From: Diplonema papillatum
Taxonomy: Eukaryota; Euglenozoa; Diplonemea; Diplonemida; Diplonemidae
Direction: 5' to 3'
NCBI GenBank assembly: GCA_030068145.1
Contig: JAPJBO010000772.1
Location: forward strand, 1-64,000
DNA length: 64,000 nucleotides
Position 1 is the first letter of the stretch; each line of letters begins with the position of its first letter. Position numbers and translations under genes: made by a program. Shown piece by piece: positions 43,561 to 54,000 of this stretch. Below the pieces are notes generated by a model, which had not been told where the DNA came from, did not search any database, and saw nothing but the letters and a program-made list of their open reading frames with translations.

Positions 43561-44354
43561 CCTTTACCAATATTATGGCAAAATCAACACTGCAATTTCC
43601 ATACCTTCGGGTTTTACCATCTGCAGGGGGGGGCTAAATACACGGGAGCCAAGCTTCACGTGTTCGGCGGTACTGCAGCCACGGGCCTACGGGTCAAGTG
43701 GCTCCCGATTTCCCAGACCAAAGCATCAAGGCTTGGCGCACCTCTTGGCGCTCGCGCTGATTCGCGGCTGAACGCAAGCTCGTCGAGACGGTCAGCCGCA
43801 GGGCAGAGCGGACGGGGTTGTGGCACTGTGCTGCCTCCGACTCAAGCTTTGCAAGCTGTGGTTGACCGTCACGTTCCTGGACCAGGAGCGGCCTTTTTCT
43901 TCTCTTCTTTCTTCTACAGAAGTCGCCTTGTCCTGCGGCCAAGACGGAGACAGTCCGGACAACACGTAGCCAAGCTGCACGAGCCGATTTCGTCCAAGGG
44001 CGCCCACCAAAGCGCCACCTACAAACGCTCCGCCGACGTGCGCCACCTACACTACGGGTCGTTCCAAAATCACTCTACAGTAGGAGTCTACTTCTCCACT
44101 GATTTTGCGGAATCTTCTACGACCGGCAGGCCGCAGCAGTAGATGGCGACGCCACAGCACTGGGCGTCGCCCTTCGCGACCCGCCGACCACTGATGACAA
44201 AACCGGGTTCATCACGCTACTTAGTACGCTTGCGCAGTGGCTCGTAATAGCCTACAAAGGTTTCACAACAGTCACTGACAGCTTGACAAACGTGTCACGC
44301 AGTGTGGGGGACAGCCACTCGATGGCTCAGAATGGCTGAGATTTCGAAAAGTTT

Positions 44355-44610
44355 GTTTTGGTGAAAACCCTGGGGTAGGGGGGCAAAAATGCCGAAAAGA
44401 CAGTGCGAGACTTAGCTAGCTATTTGGCCAGCTACATGTAGCTCTTTTTAGCTATTTATCACTCATTCCACGAAAAGTGTCACAGATTTGGTGAAAACCC
44501 TGGGGTAGGGGGGAAAAAATGCCGCGACACTTAGCTAGCTATTTGGCCAGCTACATGTAGCTATTTCTAGCTATATATCACTCATTCCACGAAAAGTGTC
44601 ACAGATTTGG
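44355..44610 (+). repeat. ~131-bp tandem duplication inside transposon A
   Basis: GGTGAAAACCCTGGGGTAGG and TTAGCTAGCTATTTGGCCAG with TCACTCATTCCACGAAAAG occur twice in tandem. The first copy carries CAGTGCGAGACTTAGC, a near-copy of the transposon's own terminus. Confidence 0.8.
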
Positions 44611-44877
44611 AACAATTTCTGGGGGAAAGAGTCGATCCCATGACAGTAGAAGAGGGATCAGAGTCGGAGGCTGCTTGTGCTGCGGTAAAACTAGATGCTG
44701 CTACCGCAGGAAAACCCGTGTATCAGTCGCACCGCAACGGACTGACTGTCCGGTGCGCTCACTGTGACCCAGTAAGGCATGGATTCATGACGGCAACGAC
44801 TTCAGAATGTACGTACTGTGATAGGCACACAATGATGGGCAAAACGAGTCACTGCGAGTGCTGGATCTGCTCCAGCC

Positions 44878-45158
44878 TGGAGTGGGCAAAAAGTTTGGAT
44901 AAAGTGCTGGAATGGGCAAAAAGTTCGAAAATAGTGCTGGAATGGGCAAAAAGTTTGGAGATAGTACTGGAATGGGCAAAAAGCTTGGAAAAGGTGCTGG
45001 AATGGGCAAAAAGTTTGGAAAAGGTGCTGGAATGGGCAAAAAGTTTGCGATAGTGCTGGAATGGGCAAAAAGTTTGGAAACGGTGCTGGAATGGGCAAAA
45101 AGTTTGCGAGAGTGCTGGAATGGGCAAAAAGTTCAAAAAGGTGCTGGAATGGGAATTG
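44878..45158 (-). repeat. 30-bp minisatellite, right array, inverted relative to the left
   Basis: About nine units of TGCTGGAATGGGCAAAAAG + TTTGGAAA-like sequence, ending in GGAATTGGCCCC, the reverse complement of the left array's GGGGCCAATT border. The plus frame reads a ten-residue LEWAKSL repeat, which is a product of the array. Confidence 0.9.
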
Positions 45159-45359
45159 GCCCCTATTTTAGCTATTTTTAGCTATAAATAGCTAAAAATA
45201 GCTAGCTGGCCAAATAGCTTGCTAAGTCTCACACTGGTCAGGTGGAGCGCCCGTGACTGACAGATGCAGCTGCCTGTGGCCAACCGTCCTCGTCATAACA
45301 TGGTTGTCATTGTATGCGTACACGTTTGTTCCGGCAACTTAGCCTTCTTTCGTCGGGGA

Positions 45360-45790
45360 TTTTTTTTTTTTTTTTGCATGAGGCACCCGCAAGTGTCCTC
45401 GCAGGTAGGGGCGTTACTGGGCCCGCTTTGTGCCGGAAGGCACGCCACGCGCTTGTTTTCCTTTTGTGTCGCAGGGGTCGAGGTGTGTTGGAAGAGGGCG
45501 GGTTGCTTTCCCTGGAGGGTGGGTGTAGAAAGTGCTTTGGCATAGGCATCACGCGGAGACCCCCGTTTCGGCCCGTTAGGCAGGTTACGCATCCCCCCAC
45601 CCGCCGGGCACTCGTCAGACGAGCTACGTGCAGGGGGTTCTGACCTTGTGAAGGTGCAGATTGACCTGACACTCGGGACCGACAATGAAATGTCGGTTGC
45701 GCGTCCTTCGTGTCAGGCAGGGTCTCCGAGGGCTGAAAGCCCTTGCTTTGGTGTGTCAGGGGCTGGGGGGAGAGAAAAAGCGTCCTTTTT
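45360..45790. repeat. GCATGAGGC repeat plus RLE LINE upstream region, copy 2
   Basis: A T16 run, then the GCATGAGGCACCCGCAAGTG block, then sequence matching the region upstream of the 34.9-kb RLE ORF (CGCATCCCCCCACCCGC, TGACCTGACACTCGGGACC). It has a single copy of the block duplicated at 34150/34380 and no T20 insertion. Confidence 0.65.
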
Positions 45791-45804
45791 CGTCGAATCC
45801 AAAT

Positions 45805-46215
45805 CCCGTGGTACACTGTGCTGGCTTAGGGGGGTGTCGCTACTCACCCTGTCATCTGACATGCTGCCCTGAAAATGCTGCGCCTGGAACGCGGTGCCGT
45901 TGTGTGCGTGACAGAGAGGAAAAGTGTGTGGTGTGGGGGCTATCCTTTCGAAGCGGACAACATGTCTCGCCCTGGGTCTGGGGTGTTTTACTTCTCTGAG
46001 CAAAAGAGAGTGCCTGCGCTCTGGGAGCCTGGGGGAGGACTCTGGCCCAGGGGTTTGGTGAGTGTTGTGTTTGGCTGAAGGGGCTCCTTTCTAATCTTCT
46101 TGAGTCTGCTACGTCAGGCACGACGCCGTGGCTCCAAGGTTCGCACTGTGCTGGCATAGGGGGGGTGTCGCTACTCACCCTGTCTCCTGACATGCTGCCC
46201 CAAAATCCCGCCGGG
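45805..46215 (+). repeat. Two ~75-bp direct repeats ~325 bp apart
   Basis: CACTGTGCTGGC + TAGGGGGGTGTCGCTACTCA and CATGCTGCCC occur at about 45815-45885 and again at 46143-46205. Confidence 0.75.
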
Positions 46216-46329
46216 CACCGGCCCTGGGGTGTGGTGCGTTTTTACCTCCGCACTCCTTTCCACCGTCCAGACTCTGTGTTCGGCGGGGTTTTGCCTTCCG
46301 CCCTCTTTGTGTGTGTTCTATTTCGTTCG

Positions 46330-46494
46330 TTGGTGTTTTTTTTGCATGAGGCACCCGCAAGTGTCCTCGCAGGTAGGGGCGTTACTGGGCCCGCTTTGTG
46401 CCGGAAGGCACGCCACGCGCTTGTTTTCCTTTTGTGTCGCAGGGGTCGAGGTGTGTTGGAAGAGGGCGGGTTGCTTTCCCTGGAGGGTGGGTGT
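46330..46494 (-). repeat. GCATGAGGC repeat, copy 3
   Basis: A short T run followed by GCATGAGGCACCCGCAAGTG through GGAGGGTGGGTGT. It is cut there by an A6GT9 run and the 3' end of an RLE LINE copy. Confidence 0.7.
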
Positions 46495-46919
46495 CCAAAA
46501 AAGTTTTTTTTTTGGAGCGCGGGACACTGTACAAGCCATGTTGATACAGCGGGGCTGCCGGTATCCGGTTGCTTCCGGAGCGGTAGTCCAAAAAAATGCT
46601 TCTTCAGCACACAGTGAACGCCAGTCTCACTGCGACCTGGGCTGGCCTGCTAGCGAGCAGGTCCGACCAGGTAAAAAAACCCGCGATGCAGTGACACTAC
46701 CCCCTGCAACAGGGTGGACCGCTTCGTCCGGTCGCGCCCCGCCAGATGAAATGACTATTCTTGCCACCCCTTGGGCTACCTGAAAGCTCAATTGGTGGAA
46801 GAAGTCCTGGCAGGCGGCCGAAGCGGTCCGGTCTTCACGGAGGGCGCTTTTGCGGGCTATTTGCCGCAACTCCGTGAGTGCTCCAGGACACCACGCTCCG
46901 AAGGTGTCCACGACTAGCG

Positions 46920-49481
46920 CAGTGTGAGGTTTAGCTACAGTAGCCTTTTGTAGCAGCTATAGCTGCTACAGTTTTTAGCTACTGTAGCTCCTGTAGCTTT
47001 TTGTAGCCTTTTGTAGCCTTTTTTTTGTGCCATCAAAATACGATTCAAACCCATGTGAAACGTCACCCAAACCCGAATTCCGCCTGGGTTTCCACTTTTT
47101 TTGACGATTGTGGCGTCTGTCAGTGTCGGCAGCGCTCACGTTCTTGCTCTGTAGCAGTGTACAGTCTCCTGCACTTGCAACTGCAGGCTACAATAGCGAG
47201 TCCAACAGTGTGGAGGCTGGCCCCGGGGCTTCGGGGCTGAGCTGGCCCAAGAATGGGTTGTTTTTCGGGTGCGCACTTTGAAAACAACCAAGGAAATCGG
47301 CCGCCCCTGACACGGTCTGGGGGGCTGGCCGGTGCCGGGGCTCTTTTTTTCTCCGGGCTGAGAATGGACTACTACAACAGGGGGGCACTTTCTACTGTTT
47401 CAACGTTTCAACAGTAGATCCATTCCAGTGCCGCCGCGGGGCTCTCCGCGCGAGGTTGACGGCCTGTGTGGGACTTCCAAACTTGGTCAATACAAAAACA
47501 CGTGCGTATCCTTAGCTTTGTGTACGGGCAGGACAGTAAGACAGCCGGACCGTGGCTGCACCGGAGTCTTTCACCAAGAGTAGCTTTTTGCCCGACATTC
47601 TGCATCAGTTCGGTCTTGAGTCAGAGTCTGACGCTTCTCGGCGAGCATCGCGGTAGCCGACTGAGCCTCTTGTCGACTGTGACGCATGCCGTGTTGGCTA
47701 CACGGCCTGCTGATACTGGTGGCTATTGAAAGCCTGTATCACAGGCTGCAGTCCGATGAGGACGAGTCACGCATCCGAGCCACTACTATTGCGCTGCGCA
47801 AGGAGTCGTAGTACTGAGCCGCGCCTGAGTTCACTGCTGAGCCGCCAGTCCAGTGCGTGCTAATCCATGTGGTTCATGTACTTAAAAGAACTCAATGCTG
47901 AGCCGCACTCACAGTGGGCGGCACTCCCAGCAGAGATGCATCATCCGGCTACGAATCGGTACGTCCAGACCCGGCCCCGGGCTGCCAACTGTAGCAGTCA
48001 AGTTGCAAATCACCAACCACCACGAAGCTTTGTCGAAGGCCGTTAGGCAAAAGAAAACAGTCGAACGACGAAACGGAGTCATCACGATTTCCCAAGAAGT
48101 CTACAGTAGGGTCGGGCATGCGTGCACTCTACGACCCGACCCTACTGTTCCCGGGCACCGACCAGCACCCCGCACGGCTCAACGTGTGCTGCGTTGCAGG
48201 CTAAAGTTTCGTGACACGTCTCGTATTGTTTCCTTGATCATAATTTGGATGAACTCCTCGGTTTGTGAAAACCGAGTGTGGCTGCCGGCAGCAGTGCCGC
48301 GGAACAAGCACAGCGGAGTGACAGCCACGCGTTCGTAGCGCGGTGGCGGCGACGTCTGCAGAGTCTGGGGTGCGGTAAGGATCGGCAAGGCCTCCGGGTT
48401 CAGTCGGCGTTTCGCCAGATCCAGCAGTCTTGAACAGGTGATGACACAGCTGGGAACGGAGACTTTCTTCGAGCTGCCGGCCATTGACTTCAATTTGAAG
48501 CCTACAAGGGTTTCGGCAGACGAGTGTGACCTTACCGAACGACCACCCAGTACCTGCATCTGCAGGCCGCTCACACGATTCCGTGACCACGTTTTGTCGT
48601 AGATCGCTCACTACTTTAATGCTTTAGTGGCCGGACTGCGTTTTTGATTCGTGCTGAGCGGCGTGCTCTTCCCGGGAGTCCCGCCTGCCGGGAGCGTGCT
48701 GCCCGTCGAAAGCGCGCGCCAGGTCGAAGACGAGCAGCATGTGAATCGGCCTTTTTCCGGTTGATTGCGGTGTAGAGCTGCTTCTCTGTGCCTCTCCCTA
48801 CCCGGAAGCCTCCGGACTGAGGAGCCCATCGATGGAGGAACGTGGGGCGGTCTTTGATAATGGTCTCCACTATCTTCCAAAGGGCAGGTGAGTGCGTTCT
48901 TCTTGTGGCGAATCCCCAGGAGGGCCCGAGGGGCTTTTGGGGGGCCCCGTCCGATGGGGAGTGACTGGTCTAAACGGTGGCTTCGGCAGTCCACACTGCA
49001 GCATCTGCCCAAGTGTTGGTAAGTGGTGGTACCGGCCAAATACCTGACTCAGCCCGGGGCTCTGGAGTGCAATGAGAGCTCCAGCCCGGGGCTCCGGGCC
49101 CACACTGTCTCGAGTGCTCTTCGCTCTGCTGTTGGGGTCCTGATTGGCTTCGCTTCATGGAACCGTCGTGACTCTGGCGCCCCAGGCTTCCCTGATGCAT
49201 CACCCTCGCCGCCTGCGTGGTTGCAGCCTCACCGACCCTCACTGAGGCTCGGTAAGCTGCAGCGGGCCCGGCAGTGAGGCCACAGTGCACAGGGCAAAGC
49301 AGGTGCCAGGAAACACGCCAAAATATGCCCAGAAAACTTCGAAACTGAAGAAATTGGGGCGAAAAGTATCCTGAATGGGCTGGGAACCCCCCCCAAAAAA
49401 AAGAGCTACAAAAGGCTACAAAAGGCTACAAAAAGCTACGCTGTAGCTAGCTATAGCTTTTTGTAGCTAAACCTCACACTG
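46920..49481. mobile_element. DNA transposon B, CAGTG termini, 2562 bp, non-autonomous
   Basis: Perfect 20-bp inverted repeats CAGTGTGAGGTTTAGCTACA. Target duplication ACTAGCG at 46913-46919 and 49482-49488 (GACTAGCG if the shared terminal G is included). The intact RLE copy at 60136 reads CACGACTAGCGGGACAG, the exact pre-insertion sequence. Subterminal regions are rich in GTAGCTTTTTGTAGC-type repeats. No transposase was found. The family is close to transposon A in its first ten bases and in AGCTA-rich ends. Confidence 0.9.
48611..49110 (-). pseudogene. Decayed APE-type LINE RT fragment inside transposon B
   Basis: The minus strand reads METIIKDRPTFLHRW, GGFRVGRGTEKQLYTAINRK and, in a shifted frame, RPGARFRRAARSR, matching METIIKDRLTFLIEGD, GGFRIGRGTEEQLYTV and FDLARAFDTVDPAR of the LINE at 18-22 kb. 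There are multiple frameshifts and deletions. Confidence 0.7.
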
Positions 49482-50250
49482 ACTAGCGGGACAGCGAGCC
49501 ATTCCCGAGGGTTTGGCTCGTTGTCGATAATGCCGCGGTACTTGCCTTCTTTGACAGCTGTTGCGTAGGCTGTCGCCGCCCCCCCTGGCTTCTCCGCTGC
49601 CCTTTTAGCGTACTGGGGATTCGATGGCTGCAGGGGGAAGGTGACGGCGACATCTAACACAACGGTGGTGCCGTCCCGGACATAGCTGATGTCCGGGCGC
49701 TTCCGCTCCGTGTTCGAAAACACGGGGCGCTCGAACGCCGGGGCCAGCAGCCCGCGGCGGGCGAAGTCAGCGATGACGTCGCGGAGTGCATTGTGCATTC
49801 TCGTCCGGCGGCCGCCGGAGAAGCAACTACGCGCGTGCACTCCGTCGACGTCTGCCGAGCCTGTCCCGCAGAGGCGACAGATGCTCGGCGTGGGGGCGAT
49901 GGGCAACCCGAGCCGAAGCCGGATGGCCACCGCGAGCTCCGCGGGGGATAGCCACAGCCTGGGGTCTGCTTCAGCGTTGCCGTAAAGCCACGCGGACGCA
50001 TGTTGGCCGGAGCAGCTTTGACCTTTGGACCTGCTTCAGGGCCAGCGCCGACCCTTGGAGCTGGCCTGACCTGCCCAGCTCCTCAGTCATCGAGATGATG
50101 AGGGCCTTGCGCCGCTCGTCATGAACCGTCGCGGACCACACTTTCTGTCCACGCCCCCCGTAGTTATCCCGTGCCTGCAGAACGTTCTGGATCTTCTCCA
50201 GGACGGAATCAAAGGGTGCAAGGCGCGGGTCTTCAAGGGACGCTAGAATT

Positions 50251-50775
50251 TAGCATCGCCCGAACTTTGCTTCGCCAGAACTTAACTTCGCCCGAGCGTT
50301 GCTTCGCCCGAACTCAGCTGCGCCCGAACTTTGCTTCACCAGAACTTAGCTCCACCCGAACTTAGGATCACTCGAACTCATTATCGTTCGAACTGAGCTT
50401 CACCAGAACTTAGCTCCGCCCGAAGTTTTGCTTCGCCGGGGGGCGGCGGGGGAGGCGCCCACCCGGGTACCAGCGCCAAACTTTTCCCGCACTCGGTGGG
50501 TCGTCCGGGGGGGGTGTCCCCCCCCGGGTACGAGCACCGACCTTGGCTTCACCCGGACTTTACACCCTGGCCGAACTTCGCTTCGTGCCCGAACTGTTTT
50601 TTAGTACCAGCGCAGCCTGAGCGCTTAGCAACGCCCGAACTAAGCATCACTCGAACTTAGCTTCACCAGCATTGCCCGAACTTAGCTTCGCCCGAACTTT
50701 ACTGTTCCCCGAACTTTAACTGCTGCCTCCAGTCTCGCCACGCGCCGGCCTTAGCCGAGCGCACGTACTTCTTTC
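50251..50775 (+). repeat. Composite tRNA-derived repeat, copy 4 (headless, minisatellite and tail)
   Basis: Many CTTCGCCCGAACTTTG / CTTCACCAGAACTTAG units surround GC-rich body remnants (50430-50550), then the tail ACTGCTGCCTCCAGTCTCGC and CGCCGGCCTTAGCCGAGCGC to ACGTACTT. The tRNA head is missing. Confidence 0.7.
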
Positions 50776-50855
50776 AGTATCAGTTCAGTTTCTAACCCGA
50801 CGTTAAATCCGGCCCAGTGAAGCCGTTGCCTACGGGCGTCGACATGTTAAAAAAA
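50776..50855 (+). repeat. Poly(A)-ended module, copy 1
   Basis: CTTTCAGTATCAGTTCAGTT, AGTGAAGCCGTTGCCTACGG and GCGTCGACATGTT followed by an A11 run. The same module lies at 59282-59376, also ended by an A run. It may be the 3' end of a retroelement or of the composite repeat next to it. Confidence 0.65.
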
Positions 50856-51073
50856 AAAATTTTTTTTTTTTGGAGCGCGGGACACTGTACTCGACATGTT
50901 GGTACAGCGGGGCTGCCGGTATCCGGTTGCTTCCGGAGCGGTAGTCCAAAGAAATGCTTCTTCAGCACACTGTGAACGCCTGTCTCACAGCGACACGGGA
51001 CTGGCCTGCGCGTGACTGCTAACAGGTCCGACCCGGTAAAAAAACCCGCGATGCAGTGACTCTACCCCCTGCA

Positions 51074-54000
51074 TCAGGGTGGATCCGCTTCGTCCGGTCG
51101 CGCCCCACCAGATGCAATGACGATCCTTGCCACCCCTCGGGCTATAGAAAAGCTCAAGCGGTGGAAGAGGTCCTGGCAGGCGGCCGAAACGGTCCGGTCT
51201 TCACGGAGGGCGTTGGCGCGGGCAATGTGCCGCAGCTCCGTGATTGCTCCTGGGCACCAGGCCCCGAACGTGTCTACAACTAGCGGCACCGCCTTCCATT
51301 CCCGCGGGTCTGGCTCATTGGCAATGATTGCGTTGTAGACACGCTCCTTGACGGCTACAGCGTACGCGGCTGCTGCGCCCCCTGGCTCCGCCGCCGCCCG
51401 GGCTGCGTAGTGCGGCTGCGAGAGTTGTAGGGGGTACGTGACAGCGACGTCAAGTAGGACGGTGGTGCCATCCCGGACGTAGCTGATGTCCGGGCGCTTG
51501 CGCCGCGCGTTAGCGAACACGGCTCGCTCGATGGAAGGACCGAGCAGTCCTCGTCGAGCGAAGTCGGCGACGATGTCACGCAGCGCGTTGTGAAGGCGCG
51601 TTCGGCGGCCGCTGCCGAAACACGTCTGGGCGTGCGATCCGTTGACGTCGGTCGCACCGTGCCCGCAAAGGCGGCACTCCCCCGGCGCGGCCGCAATTGG
51701 AAGCCCCAACCGAAGCCGGACTGCCACCGCCAGCTCGGCCGGAGACAACCACATTGTGGTATCCGCCTCAGGGTTGCCGTACAACCACGCCGAAGCGTGC
51801 TTGCCGGAGCCGCTTTGGATCCGCGCCCGGATCCGGTCTTGAGCCCGGGTCAGGGCCTGACCCTGCAGTTGGCCGGAGTGGCCGAGCTCCTCCGTCAGCG
51901 ACTCGAGAAGGTTCTTCCTCTTCTCGGTGGCCAAGGCGGACGACCATGCCTTCTGTCCTCGCCCCTCGTACTCGGCTCGTGCCTGCATGACGTCCTGGAT
52001 CTTCTCCAGGACGGATTCATAGGTTGCAAGGCGCGGGTCGACGAGGGACGCTTGGACGGTGTCGTCCTGCTGCCACGTGAGGTGTGGCAGCAGGGCCGGG
52101 GCCACGAGGGCGGGGAGATGCGGCCCCCCGTCCAGCGCCGCGGCGATGTGGGCAATCCCGCTCACGTCCGCACAGCTGTGGAGGCCGAGGCCGCCCATCC
52201 TGACGGGTAGTGACGCCTGTGTCCACGACGCGTCATCGGTTTCGATCCCGGTGATCGTCGCGAGACAGGACTGGGTGACGCGGTCGATGCCCGCGTAGTC
52301 GAAGACGGGCCCTGTCGCGCGCATGAGGTGCACCACTCCAACGAAGCCGGCACAGAACTTCGTCAGCGTGAGCGCCACGTGCGCGTCAGGTAGGGACGCG
52401 ATCACCCTCAGCTTCCTCTCGGCGCCCTGTGCCACCCGCTCAACGAACGCGCGGATCTTCTCCGGCGATCCGCACGGCACACCCAGGTGCTCGATCTCGT
52501 CGAGGGAGCACGTCTCGATGCCGTCTAGGCCCGCCGGTACCTCGGCACCCGGGGCAATCGCCAGTCTGCACTTGCCCCTATTGAGGCTCAGACCGACTGC
52601 TGCGGCTCGCCGCTCGAACTCGCACAGCCATCGCGCGATCGAGTCGAGTTCCCCGCCCGTTACCCCGTCGTCGAGGTAGAACGTCAGGAGCTCGAGGCTG
52701 GCCCGGCTCAGCGCTGAGTGGTTGGGCGCGGCCTCCGGCTGCTCCTGAGGTGCCGGCTCCTGTGCTACTGGCCCGGCGCCCTCCGGATCCTCGGGGGCGC
52801 CTCGCGGTATCTGGGCCACCGGCGCCGGCGGAATCGGGCCCGGGAGCGCGAGGGCCGGCTCTCCGGGCTCCGCCGGGCCCCCGTGGGCTGGGTCCTCGGG
52901 TGGCGGTTGCGCTGGCCCCGGCTCGTGCGGTGGCGGTGGCCCCTGCTCAGGAGGGCCCTCTCCGCCTTCCACGGCTCCTGCGGGGTCCGCGGGCTCCTCC
53001 GGCCGCGGAGCCTGAGCGCCCGCCCCCGGGGCCTCTTCCGGCGCCGGCTGGACTGCCGGGCCGACCTGTGGCGCTGCCGCAGCCTCGGCCGGCGGCGGCG
53101 GCGGCGCGATGACGTCCTGCAGCGCCAGGCTGAAGAGGAGAGGCCCCAAGGGGTCCCCCTGTTGCACCCCACGCTCGGAAGTGAGCGTTTGGTCTCCAAC
53201 TTGCAGTATGGAGTGCTTCCCGTATGCCGCCATGGTGTACGCCAAGACCTGGGGGGCATGCCTGCTGGCGCTTTGAATGATCGCCTCCCTCTGCAGGGAG
53301 TTGAATGCGTTCGCCAGGTCGATCTGGAGGATGCCCTTGCCCGCCCCGCCTTCCCTGCGGTACATGGCCGCCACCCTACGGACGGCGAGAATTCCCGCGT
53401 CCGCTCCGGCCTTCACCCCGACACCGACCTGCCCGCTTCGCAGGAGCACGCTTTGCCCGAGCTCCTTTACCACCCGGTCGGACGCGAGGACCTTTCCGGC
53501 CACCCTCCGCAGAATCTCGCCGCAGGCGATGGGTCGGATGCCGCCCCCTCTTTTCACCAGTGGGACCAGCTTGGCCCCGTAGAGGTATGGCCTGGCCGCC
53601 GCCGAAACCCTCCCGGACGAGAGGGCCCATACCGCGTCTGCCACAGCCTCCTTGAAGGAGCCGGAGCTGTCCCAGAGGTCCAGCAGGTGCTGCGCAGAGA
53701 GCCCGGAGGGGCCGGCCGCCGTGCCCTTCGGCATCTTCTTCAGCAGTCTCCGAACCGCACTCGGCGAGGGCCGTGCCACGTTCAGGCCCTGCATCGCCGG
53801 GTCGCCTTGCCACTCCTCGGCAGCCGGGTGGAGGGCCCTGAGCTGCGCCATGGTGGCCTCGTCTGGCGGGGCCGTCTGCGCTGCCGAAAGCGCCGACACC
53901 GCCCGCGAGTAACACCGGTCCCGCGCCCGCTTGATGACCTGGCGCACGGTGGGGGCGTCCAGGTCATCCACTGACCTGACCGCCGTCTGGAGCTCGACCC

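Larger units (their letters stand above)
41546..45236. mobile_element. DNA transposon A, CAGTG termini, 3691 bp, non-autonomous
   Basis: The left end CAGTGTGAGACTTAGC and right end GCTAAGTCTCACACTG are perfect 16-bp inverted repeats. They are followed inside by AGCTA-rich subterminal sequence at both ends. Flanks are GTCAGGT on each side (41539-41545, 45237-45243), an 8-bp GGTCAGGT if the shared G is counted. CAGTG termini with a 7-8-bp duplication suggest a hAT-like element, but this is inference. No transposase ORF was found; the inside is mostly satellite. Confidence 0.8.
46507..50250 (-). mobile_element. 5'-truncated RLE LINE copy split by transposon B
   Basis: Minus-strand parts 50250-49482 and 46919-46507 are one continuous RLE C-terminus and 3' UTR once transposon B (46920-49481) and one copy of its target duplication are removed. 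The left part keeps CRLCGTGSADVDGVHARSC and RPDISYVRDGTTVVLDVAV; the right part continues VDTFGAWCPGALTELRQIAR to the stop and the 3' UTR ending GTCCCGCGCTCC plus a T run. It is truncated at about residue 910 of the full protein, with small indels near 50020. Confidence 0.85.

Noticed and set aside
44607..45053. 148-codon ORF with repeated LEWAKSL units as a repeat protein
   Set aside because: The repeat is entirely the 30-bp minisatellite; the same array lies inverted at 43435-43560 and other frames are equally open.
47745..47815. Hammerhead ribozyme (CCGATGAGGACGAG resembles CTGATGAG)
   Set aside because: The conserved CTGATGA and GAAA core elements are not both present and stems I/III do not form.
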